From: Brevibacillus centrosporus
GTDB lineage: Bacteria > Bacillota > Bacilli > Brevibacillales > Brevibacillaceae
Direction of reading: 5' to 3'
DNA: 64,000 bases
Assembly: GCF_003710815.1 (NCBI RefSeq)
Contig: NZ_RHHP01000007.1
Location: 124,001 to 188,000 of the forward strand
Shown here: positions 9,116-16,433 of the stretch, in pieces
Layout: each line of letters opens with the position of its first letter
How positions within the stretch are numbered: position 1 is the stretch's first letter
The notes under the pieces: generated by a model
Told to the model about the DNA's origin: nothing
Database searches by the model: none
The model's input: the letters and a program-made list of their open reading frames with translations, nothing else
Made by a program: the position numbers and the translations under genes

Positions 9116-9444
9116 GGCAGGGTTCCCCTTTCGAGAATGGTTTCAAAGTAATAAAAGAGATCTTCATTGATGCGAATCAGCTCGTCTGCGATTTCAGGCA
9201 GCGCAAGCGAGATGTCTTTGGCCAGCAGATGAATCGTAAAGACGAAAATTTTCGCAACCGTAAAGCTGAGAATCAGCTCTTTTTCATGTCCGTACTTTTT
9301 TCCGGTGTACGAAATCACTTTTTGATTGCTTAAGAATGAGTCTACAACATAACTGCGATCTTGTGGGTTACTACCATTGTATTCCAAAACACACCCTGCT
9401 GGATCGGCCCCAGCTTTTGCAGCTGACGGCGAATGAGATGGCAC
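9112..9444 (-). CDS. Hypothetical protein, coupled to the following ORF
   Basis: The frame encodes up to 110 residues. A more likely start is an internal TTG after AGCAGGGTG, giving about 91 residues starting LEYNGS. The C-terminal half is helical, with ELILSFTVAKIFVFTIHLL and then an acidic helix. Its stop overlaps the start of the ORF ending at 8870. It follows a truncated TIR-like reading frame and could be the unrelated remainder of a rearranged locus. No function can be assigned. Confidence 0.45.
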   Translation of the reverse strand: MPSHSPSAAKAGADPAGCVLEYNGSNPQDRSYVVDSFLSNQKVISYTGKKYGHEKELILSFTVAKIFVFTIHLLAKDISLALPEIADELIRINEDLFYYFETILERGTLP

Positions 9445-9472
9445 GCAGAACCGATTTTCGCAGGGAAAAGCT

Positions 9473-9697
9473 TCAATAGCGTGTCAGGTCGTCGGGTGTA
9501 AAGGCAAAGATGGCGAAATCCACTTGTCTGGTCATGCCGATGAGATCGTGCAACGTGACACTGCCTGGCTCGAATACTCCCTGCGGCCATACGATACAGT
9601 CGGCATCGTGCTCCAGTGCGTTTTGAATTTCGTAAGCGACGGGGAGACCTTCTACGGAGGAACCGATGAAAATTTCTGGCTTTTGCCGATGGCCCAT
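9473..9697 (-). pseudogene. Truncated TIR-like (Cap12/PF10137-type) nucleotide-binding domain
   Basis: ATG 9697 follows AAGGAGTGG. The 74 residues contain the start of the TIR-like fold of Cap12/Pycsar-associated effectors: PEIFIGSSVEGL, then VWPQGVFEPG, then DFAIFAFTPDDL. The frame stops right after this point. In intact relatives a segment like RDNVLFELGLF follows and completes the active site; it is absent here and not seen in the other two frames. I therefore call it a truncated remnant, though a short expressed protein is possible because the ribosome site is intact. Confidence 0.6.
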
Positions 9698-9961
9698 GCT
9701 GCCACTCCTTCCCTGCAACCAATACTTTCCATATGTATTGCTGTTAGTTTAGAGCAAGGAGAGCGGTTTGCATAGATTTTTTGCTGGGAGGGATACTGAA
9801 AATGGCAAAGACATTATTTATTTCCCTTTACATAATTTGATGATCGAATAAAACATAATTAAACAAAGTTAAATTCAATTTAATATGACTAAAAATATTG
9901 TATATTGTTTTTGTAGCTTGCGGTCGCCCGAATTTTTCTTCTGGTTTTACCGCGTAGGAAC

Positions 9962-10035
9962 TCTAAAGCGAAACCGCTTTCGAAACGCAGGATGCGGTCG
10001 CTCACCTTTGAGCATGCCTCAGTTGAGGTTTTTTT
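9962..10035 (+). repeat. Degenerate family A repeat, 3-prime part (copy 4)
   Basis: The 3-prime half resembles the end of the family A element: GCGGTCGCTC, a CTTTGAGCATG spacer and CCTC-AGTT-GAGG followed by seven T. The 5-prime portion is unlike the other copies apart from an AAAGCG/CGCTTT inverted repeat. It lies 27 bases ahead of the next gene, where its T-tailed hairpin would act as a leader terminator. Confidence 0.5.
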
Positions 10036-10062
10036 ACGTACATTAGAGGGGGTCAAAAAACT

Positions 10063-11691
10063 ATGAATAAAAGTGTATTCGCAGCAATGAGCTCGATTCT
10101 CGTATTGAGTGCAGCTTTGGCTGGTTGTGGCGGCGGAGATAACAAAGCCGGCGAACAAGGCGGACAAGCTGCCAATGAAGAAAAAACAGGTCCAAAAGTA
10201 CTCCGTATGAACCTGCACAGTGAACCACCTACAGCGGACCCAGCACTGGCGGAGGATTCTACTTCCGGCGCACTGCTGCGCGCGACTTTTGACGGTCTGA
10301 CTCGCATTGGTGAAGATGGCAAACCACACGAATCCGTTGCTGAAAAAATCGACGTATCCGAAGATGGCCTGACCTACACCTTCCACCTGCGTGATTCCAA
10401 ATGGAGCAATGGCGATCCTGTCACTGCAAAAGACTTTGAATTTGCCTGGAAACGCGCTCTGGATCCGAAAACAGCATCCAACTACGCGTACCAGCTCTAC
10501 TATCTGAAAAATGCTGAGGAATACAACCTGGGCAAAGCAAAAGCAGAAGACGTAGGCGTAAAAGCAGTAGACGAAAAAACGTTGGAAGTGAAGCTGAAAA
10601 ACCCAACGCCATTTTTCCTCGAGCTGACTGCGTTCTACACATACTACCCAGTGAACCAAAAAGTAGTGGAGTCCACTCCAAACTGGGCTGGCGAAGCAAA
10701 AACACACGTAGCCAACGGACCCTTCAAAATGGAAACGTGGGAGCATAAAAGCAAAGTGGTTCTCGTGAAAAACGAAAACTACTGGGATAAAGATACAGTA
10801 AAACTGGACAAAATCGATTTCTCTATGGTAGAGGATGAAAATACAGAGCTGTCCATGTTCGACAACGGTGATCTGGATTGGGCAGGTGCTCCACTGAGCG
10901 CACTTCCTACTGATGCCATTCCGGCTCTGAAAGATTCCGGTAAAATGCAAACCGTTCCGATTGCGGGTACGTATATGTACAAATTCAATACGGAAAAAGC
11001 ACCGTTCAATAATGCTAAAATCCGTAAAGCATTTGCTTATGCGATCAACCGTCAAACCATCATTGACAACGTAACACAAGCAAACCAACAGCCAGCGATG
11101 GGGATCGTACCTCCAACCATGGCGGTTACAGACAAGCCTTACTTCAAAGACAACGATGTAGAGGCTGCGAAAAAATTGCTGGAAGAAGGTATGAAAGAAG
11201 AAGGCATCACCAAGCTGCCTACCCTGACTCTTTCCTACAATACTTCTGAAGGCCACAAGAAAATTGCAGAAGCGATCCAAGACCAATGGAAAAAAGCATT
11301 CGGTGTTGATGTGAAGCTGGAGAACAAAGAGTGGAAAGTATTCCTGGACGACATGCACCAAGGTAACTTCCAGATCGCACGTTCCAGCTGGACGGGTGAC
11401 TTCAATGACCCGATCAACTTCCTGGAGCTGTTCAAATACAAAAAAGGCGGAAACAACGACACCAACTGGGAAAATCCAAAGTACCAGGAGCTGCTCAACA
11501 AATCCGCTCTGGAAAAAGATCCAGAAAAACGCAAGCAAATCCTGGCAGAAGCAGAAACACTGTTCATGGACGAAATGCCTGCTGCACCAATCTACTTCTA
11601 TACACACTCCTTTGTGAAGAACGACAATGTAAAAGGAGTCGTTGTGGACGGTCTGGGCTTCATCGACTGGAAATGGGCAGACATTCAATAA
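10063..11691 (+). CDS. Oligopeptide ABC transporter substrate-binding lipoprotein (paralogue 2)
   Basis: A 542-residue OppA-type lipoprotein with lipobox ALAGC (Cys22), a short Gly/Glu/Asn-rich linker and the family 5 solute-binding domain. GAGGGGG precedes ATG 10063. It is very similar along its length to the protein at 13662 and less to that at 6164, so these arose by duplication. No permease or ATPase lies beside it. The T-tailed hairpin at 10019-10034 could modulate its transcription. Confidence 0.93.
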   Translation: MNKSVFAAMSSILVLSAALAGCGGGDNKAGEQGGQAANEEKTGPKVLRMNLHSEPPTADPALAEDSTSGALLRATFDGLTRIGEDGKPHESVAEKIDVSEDGLTYTFHLRDSKWSNGDPVTAKDFEFAWKRALDPKTASNYAYQLYYLKNAEEYNLGKAKAEDVGVKAVDEKTLEVKLKNPTPFFLELTAFYTYYPVNQKVVESTPNWAGEAKTHVANGPFKMETWEHKSKVVLVKNENYWDKDTVKLDKIDFSMVEDENTELSMFDNGDLDWAGAPLSALPTDAIPALKDSGKMQTVPIAGTYMYKFNTEKAPFNNAKIRKAFAYAINRQTIIDNVTQANQQPAMGIVPPTMAVTDKPYFKDNDVEAAKKLLEEGMKEEGITKLPTLTLSYNTSEGHKKIAEAIQDQWKKAFGVDVKLENKEWKVFLDDMHQGNFQIARSSWTGDFNDPINFLELFKYKKGGNNDTNWENPKYQELLNKSALEKDPEKRKQILAEAETLFMDEMPAAPIYFYTHSFVKNDNVKGVVVDGLGFIDWKWADIQ

Positions 11692-11717
11692 GAGCATACT
11701 GGCGCATGGCGCAAGCG

Positions 11718-11749
11718 AGAGAAGGGCTGAGAGGCTCTTCTCTTTTTTT
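11718..11749 (+). terminator. Terminator of peptide-binding gene 2
   Basis: AGAGAAG (11718-11724) pairs with CTTCTCT (11737-11743), followed by seven T. Confidence 0.8.
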
Positions 11750-11786
11750 GTACAGTAAGAACTTATAAGATTCTTAGCCAGTATAA

Positions 11787-11833
11787 GTGCAACTAAGGCT
11801 CCACCAAAAGCATGGCGGAGCCAAGTTTTCTAA
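11787..11833 (+). repeat. Hairpin repeat, family B copy 1
   Basis: GCAACTAAGGCTCCACC, a short loop, GGCGGAGCCAAG and TTTTCTAA form a hairpin with an outer AACT/AGTT pair and an inner GGCTCC/GGAGCC stem. Near-identical copies are at 20163-20210 and, more degenerate, 26037-26087. Each copy comes just downstream of a terminator-like hairpin. Confidence 0.85.
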
Positions 11834-11836
11834 CGC

Positions 11837-11884
11837 GAAAAAACGGCGCGTCAAGACTTGGAAAATCAAGCCCCAGACGCGCCG
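11837..11884 (-). terminator. Terminator of the glycosyltransferase gene
   Basis: On the minus strand CGGCGCGTC pairs with GACGCGCCG (plus positions 11876-11884 and 11844-11852) and TTTTTTCGCG follows. The hairpin lies just past the end of the minus-strand gene. Confidence 0.85.
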
Positions 11885-11908
11885 CTGATCATTTTCTGCT
11901 GTTATTTC

Positions 11909-13108
11909 TCACTCGATCCCGAGACTGCGCTTATACGCAAAAATCTCCTCGACGGCTCTCTCATACCCGCCTGCTTCACGGAACGACTTGCCTATTTCTG
12001 CACTGGCTCTTCGAATGGAGGCATCCTGAAGCACGCGATCCGCAGCTTCTCTGAGGTTCTCCGCAGTCAGGTCCTCCATATTTAACTGAATACCTGCCCC
12101 TACTTCAGTCACGCGCCCGGCCACAATCGGTTGGTCGGAGCCAAGAGGAATGACAATCAGCGGCACGCCGTAGTACAATCCTTCGTTGGCGCTATTCATG
12201 CCGCCGTGTGTAATAAACAGTTTGGCGTGCTGCAGAACCTCGAGCTGAGGTACGTAGTCCCGAACGATAAAATTCGCAGGAATGTCTCCTAATTGCTCCA
12301 GCTGCGTTTGTTTTCCGATAGATAGCAGGACGGTGTACTTGGTATCGCTGAATGCTGCAAAACAGAGCTTGTAAAAGTCTACGGCTTGATTGAGCACAGT
12401 ACCGAGTGATATGTAAATCAGATGATCGCTGTTCACATGAGAGAAATCAAAGGGCTCGTGCGGACGAGAAGCAAGAGAAGGGCCAATAAATTTGTACGAC
12501 TCATTGAAGCTCTCGCCATAGGGCTGAAAATCTTTTGCCGTGTAGACGATTGTCATCGGGGCTGGATTGCAAAATATATCGAACGGGGAACCGACTTGCA
12601 CGTTGTACTTCGTCTGCACATCATCGACCAGCTGGAGGAATTCTTGTCTCGCACGTTCATTTTCTTCTGCCGAAACATGGCGTGAGAGGGACTCTCGCAT
12701 ACCGTCAAAGACCTCTGGCTGCATGGCAAAGCTTGTACACGAATTGATTGCCGACAGGTTCAGGATTTGTGCAAGCAGACGTCCACATCCAAACATCGAG
12801 TCATGAATGAGGTAATCAAACTGTTGCCCGCGCGTTTGCTCCAGAACACTGGGGATGATGAGATCGGCGGTACGCAGCAGGCCACCTATTCGACCCCAAA
12901 AGCTTCGCCCTCCGGCAACGAACGCTTCTATGAATTTACTCACATCAAACGTGATCACTTTTGCGCCAGTTGGCTCCACGAGATCGCGAAAGGGTTCCGC
13001 TGTAAAATAAACCACCTCTTCGCCGCGTCGGATCAGCTCTTGGACGACACCGAGGGTTGGGTTGATGTGCCCCTCGGAACCTCCGTTAATAAATAATACG
13101 CGTGCCAT
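11909..13108 (-). CDS. MGT/YjiC-type glycosyltransferase
   Basis: The 399-residue product is a GT-B fold glycosyltransferase of family 1. The N-terminal acceptor half begins ARVLFINGGSEGHINPTLG. The C-terminal donor half carries the UDP-sugar motif HGGMNSANEGLYYGVPLIV followed by DQP. Relatives are macrolide and flavonoid glycosyltransferases such as Bacillus YjiC, which modify small hydroxylated molecules and can inactivate antibiotics. The substrate is unknown. ATG 13108 is best placed relative to AAAGGTGAT; GTG 13117 and ATG 13114 overlap that site. The gene stands alone, convergent with a peptide-binding gene. Confidence 0.88.
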   Translation of the reverse strand: MARVLFINGGSEGHINPTLGVVQELIRRGEEVVYFTAEPFRDLVEPTGAKVITFDVSKFIEAFVAGGRSFWGRIGGLLRTADLIIPSVLEQTRGQQFDYLIHDSMFGCGRLLAQILNLSAINSCTSFAMQPEVFDGMRESLSRHVSAEENERARQEFLQLVDDVQTKYNVQVGSPFDIFCNPAPMTIVYTAKDFQPYGESFNESYKFIGPSLASRPHEPFDFSHVNSDHLIYISLGTVLNQAVDFYKLCFAAFSDTKYTVLLSIGKQTQLEQLGDIPANFIVRDYVPQLEVLQHAKLFITHGGMNSANEGLYYGVPLIVIPLGSDQPIVAGRVTEVGAGIQLNMEDLTAENLREAADRVLQDASIRRASAEIGKSFREAGGYERAVEEIFAYKRSLGIE

Positions 13109-13661
13109 AGCCATCACCTTTCATGAGCAGCACATATTTTTCGTTATAGGGTACCACAAAGCGGCAACCGATTTAGCAGGAAGCCGCGTCTCTTTTTGCT
13201 TCCATTATACACCATGCACTTTTTGCTGCCGCCAGTGCGTTTTTCGGTGTGGACGGTCTCGGAAGCATGGGTGATAAAGGGGCGTAAAGGGCCATGAGCG
13301 CTCTTTTTTGTTTATAATTCAACTTTTTGCTGCCGTGACCATTTGCAATCAATAAATGGTCAGAGTAGACAGAATATATTGTTGATTATTCTTTATAAAA
13401 GAATACTTAGCGTGGTAAATAGTTGCAAGGGGTCTGACGAAAATCAAATACAGCAGAAAAACCGCATGAAATCAGCGTTTATTACGGTTTTTATCCAGTA
13501 GGAATTTCTTTCCGTTTTATTTTTTCGATAAATTATTTTTTATAATCGATTAACTATCTTTATAAATAAATAAAAATTTATTAAATCAATCTAAAACATG
13601 TTTAAAAATAATATAAAAGGATGTATATTGATAAAAGATTTAGAAAAGGGGGATAAATGGC
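13109..13661. other. Divergent intergenic region, no gene seen
   Basis: This AT-rich stretch separates a minus-strand gene from the third peptide-binding gene. On the minus strand a TATAATGG near 13200 could be the -10 of the glycosyltransferase. A short phrase ACTTTTTGCTGCCG occurs twice (near 13217 and 13321). Upstream of the plus-strand gene the last 150 bases are very AT-rich, as around a strong promoter, but I cannot fix its elements. Confidence 0.5.
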
Positions 13662-15308
13662 ATGAAAAAGAATGTTTTCGTAGCAATGAGTTCCATCCTC
13701 GTACTTGGTGCAGCGCTCGCAGGTTGCGGCAGCAGCAACGAAGCAAAACCAGCGGACAACGCTAACCAAGGAAGCGCACCTGCAGCAGAAGCACCTGCAG
13801 CTGGTCCTAAAGTATTGAAAATCAACCTGCACTCTGAGCCGCCTACAGCTGACCCTGGTATCGCGGAAGATTCCACTTCCGGTACAATCGTTCGTGCTGC
13901 ATTTGAAGGTTTGACTCGTGCTGGTGGAGACGGTAAAGTACACGAAGCCGCTGCGGAAAGCTACACCGTTTCCGAAGACGGCAAAACATATACGTTCAAG
14001 CTGCGTGATGCAAAATGGAGCAACGGCGATCCTGTAACAGCGAAAGATTTCGAATTCGCATGGAAACGCGCTCTGGATCCAAAAACAGCTTCCAACTATG
14101 CTTACCAGCTGTACTACATCAAAAATGGTGAGAAATTCAACAAAGGCGAAGCGAAGATTGAAGATGTTGGCGTAAAAGCGGTAGACGACAAAACATTGGA
14201 AGTTACCCTGGAAAACCCAACTCCATTCTTCACGGAGCTGACTGCTTTCTATACGTACTACCCAGTGAACCAAAAAGTAGTGGAAGGCAACGAAAAATGG
14301 GCAGCTGAAGCAGCTACTCACGTAGGTAACGGTCCTTTCAAACTGGAAGCTTGGGAGCACAAAAACAAGCTGGTTCTGGCGAAAAACGACAACTACTGGG
14401 ATAAAGACAATGTAAAAATGGACAAGATCGAATTCTCCATGGTAGAGGACGAGAATACCGAGCTTTCCATGTTTGACAACGGCGAACTCGACTGGGCAGG
14501 TGCACCTACCAGCGCATTGCCAACAGATGCGATCCCAGCTCTGAAAGATTCCGGTAAGATGAAAACCCAACCGATCGCGGGTACTTACTGGTACAAATTC
14601 AACACCGAAAAAGCTCCATTCAACAACGTGAAAATCCGTAAAGCGTTTACTTTTGCAATCAACCGTCAATCTCTGATCGACAACGTACTGCAAACAGGTC
14701 AAATCCCTGCAACGGGTGCTGTACCACCATCCATGGCACTGAAAGCAGACGGCTACTTCAAAGACAACGATCTGGAAACAGCGAAAAAGCTGCTGGAAGA
14801 AGGTATGAAAGAAGAAGGCATCACCAAGCTGCCTACGATCACTCTGTCCTACAACACTTCCGAAGCGCACAAAAAGATCGCAGAAGCCATCCAAGACCAA
14901 TGGAAGAAAAATCTCGGCGTAGACGTGAAGCTCGAAAACAAAGAGTGGAAAGTTTACCTGGAAGACCTGCACCAAGGCAACTTCCAAATCGGTCGTATGG
15001 GCTGGTTGGGTGACTTCAACGACCCAATCAACTTCCTGGAGCTGTACAAAGACAAAAAAGGTGGCAACAACGACACCAACTGGGAAAATCCGAAGTACAA
15101 AGAGCTCTTGAACCAATCCGCTCTGGAGCAAGATCCAGAAAAGCGTAAAGCAATCCTGGCTCAGGCTGAACAAATCCTGATGGATGATATGCCGATCATG
15201 CCAATCTACTTCTACACAGATTCCTGGGTACAAAACGATAAAGTTACCGGTATTGTTATCGATGGTCTCGGTTCTATCGACTATAAAAACGCTGACATCA
15301 CTCAATAA
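13662..15308 (+). CDS. Oligopeptide ABC transporter substrate-binding lipoprotein (paralogue 3)
   Basis: A 548-residue OppA-type lipoprotein with lipobox ALAGC (Cys22), an Ala/Pro-rich linker and the family 5 solute-binding domain. GAAAAGGGGGA precedes ATG 13662. It is the closest paralogue of the protein at 10063: many blocks such as EDENTELSMFDNG are identical. Its codon use is strongly biased, which suggests high expression. It has its own terminator and no adjoining permease genes. Confidence 0.93.
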   Translation: MKKNVFVAMSSILVLGAALAGCGSSNEAKPADNANQGSAPAAEAPAAGPKVLKINLHSEPPTADPGIAEDSTSGTIVRAAFEGLTRAGGDGKVHEAAAESYTVSEDGKTYTFKLRDAKWSNGDPVTAKDFEFAWKRALDPKTASNYAYQLYYIKNGEKFNKGEAKIEDVGVKAVDDKTLEVTLENPTPFFTELTAFYTYYPVNQKVVEGNEKWAAEAATHVGNGPFKLEAWEHKNKLVLAKNDNYWDKDNVKMDKIEFSMVEDENTELSMFDNGELDWAGAPTSALPTDAIPALKDSGKMKTQPIAGTYWYKFNTEKAPFNNVKIRKAFTFAINRQSLIDNVLQTGQIPATGAVPPSMALKADGYFKDNDLETAKKLLEEGMKEEGITKLPTITLSYNTSEAHKKIAEAIQDQWKKNLGVDVKLENKEWKVYLEDLHQGNFQIGRMGWLGDFNDPINFLELYKDKKGGNNDTNWENPKYKELLNQSALEQDPEKRKAILAQAEQILMDDMPIMPIYFYTDSWVQNDKVTGIVIDGLGSIDYKNADITQ

Positions 15309-15319
15309 GAAACGTAAGG

Positions 15320-15356
15320 ACAAAGCCCTGCCTACAAGCGGGGCTTTGTTTTTTTT
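15320..15356 (+). terminator. Terminator of peptide-binding gene 3
   Basis: ACAAAGCCC (15320-15328) pairs with GGGCTTTGT (15341-15349), followed by eight T. Confidence 0.92.
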
Positions 15357-15455
15357 ATAGGTTTTTTTACAGATTCATGGACAGATGACCAATCCATTAG
15401 AAGGCTCCTGACATAGAGTGAAAGGGAACAAACTGTCATTTAAGGGGGATTCGCT

Positions 15456-15713
15456 ATGGATATTGGAAAACTGCTCAGTTTTGTGAAGTCCATCCCAAAG
15501 GATAAGCTGAAGACGGATGCTGGCCTGAAGGAAGTGATTCGTGATCTGGGCAAGAAGTCGGGCAAAAATTTTACGGACCAAGAGCTGAACCGCTACGTTG
15601 CCCAATTCCGCTCGATGGCGAAGACCGAAAACGTAGGTAGCCTGATGAACAAGCTGTCCAAAAAGGGATTCGACGCAAATGATCTGAACAACCTGAAAAA
15701 ACGCTTCAAGTAA
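15456..15713 (+). CDS. Small hypothetical protein, possibly sporulation-related
   Basis: An 85-residue Lys-rich helical protein behind AAGGGGGA. The middle part (EVIRDLGKKSGKNFTDQELNRYV) recalls small sporulation proteins of the SpoVIF kind, but the resemblance is weak and I do not claim the family. It ends in LKKRFK. The next ORF follows directly and may be co-transcribed. Confidence 0.6.
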   Translation: MDIGKLLSFVKSIPKDKLKTDAGLKEVIRDLGKKSGKNFTDQELNRYVAQFRSMAKTENVGSLMNKLSKKGFDANDLNNLKKRFK

Positions 15714-15743
15714 CGGTTAGAAAACTGGGAGGGAGGTGGGACT

Positions 15744-16232
15744 ATCGCAGTCAAGTCGAAAAAGAGACAGAAGCCCGGCGTCTCCCAAAACCATCTGCTA
15801 GAGACGATGAACAAGCTGGCTCGTGAGCACAGCAGCACCAACGAGCAAATGATGCGCGAGATGAATCAGGTGCGACAAGAGCTACAGGAAATGAAGAGCA
15901 CGCTGGGAAAGCTGAGTTCACGCCCAAGCGGCGGCCAAAGACGGGGGAGTATCCTGTTCGGACCGCGCAGGACGGTCACTACTCCAAAGGCAGCGGAAAA
16001 AGCGAAGCCCGTATTTGCTCTAGAAGATCTGCTTCCTCTTTTGCCGCATCTGAGCAGCACATTCCCACAACTAAAAAACCCGAAGGTCGCGGATTCGATC
16101 AAGGTGCTCTCCAACCCTGCCGTGATGTCCATGATCCAGCAATTCCTGCAAAATGGTGGTCTGAGCATGCTGACGGGCAACAAGCAGGTGGAAACGGTCA
16201 GTAGAAGGGAAAGACGCGGTTTGTTCTGGTAA
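15744..16232 (+). CDS. Hypothetical protein with a probable ATC start
   Basis: The frame runs from just after the previous stop. A near-perfect ribosome site, GGGAGGTGGG (15731-15740), stands three bases ahead of ATC 15744, and the sequence from there (AVKSKKRQKPGVSQ) reads as natural protein. The first ATG (15807) has no ribosome site and would lose 21 residues. No in-frame ATG, GTG or TTG lies between the ribosome site and 15807. The 162-residue product has a basic N-terminus, a coiled-coil-like stretch around residues 25-52, a Pro/Arg-rich linker and a hydrophobic C-terminal half. No family is recognised. Confidence 0.6.
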   Translation: MAVKSKKRQKPGVSQNHLLETMNKLAREHSSTNEQMMREMNQVRQELQEMKSTLGKLSSRPSGGQRRGSILFGPRRTVTTPKAAEKAKPVFALEDLLPLLPHLSSTFPQLKNPKVADSIKVLSNPAVMSMIQQFLQNGGLSMLTGNKQVETVSRRERRGLFW

Positions 16233-16270
16233 GCCAAAGCCTTGTCGAAAAGGGAGAAACAGAGTCGTGG

Positions 16271-16312
16271 AAGACTGTCTCGCTGTCGAGTGAAGACGGT
16301 CTTTCTCATTTT
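16271..16312 (+). terminator. Terminator after the small-protein pair
   Basis: AAGACTGTCT (16271-16280) pairs with AGACGGTCTT (16294-16303); the tail is only moderately T-rich. Confidence 0.6.
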
Positions 16313-16433
16313 GTGACGATTTTGGTTCCATTAGCCTATAAACTTTACAGATCAAGTAGCGTCTAATAGAATGGTGAACGTTGCTCAATTCCTGAAGCCA
16401 ACGAAACCAAACGACATCACGGAGGAGGTCAGG

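Noticed and set aside
9889-11697. 602-codon minus-strand ORF opposite peptide-binding gene 2
   Set aside because: It is the mirror of strongly biased codons in a clear OppA gene. The translation is low-complexity (Phe, Val, Cys, His-rich) and has no ribosome site. Part of its end crosses the degenerate repeat.
13602-15323. 573-codon minus-strand ORF opposite peptide-binding gene 3
   Set aside because: Same cause as above: a codon-bias shadow of an OppA gene.
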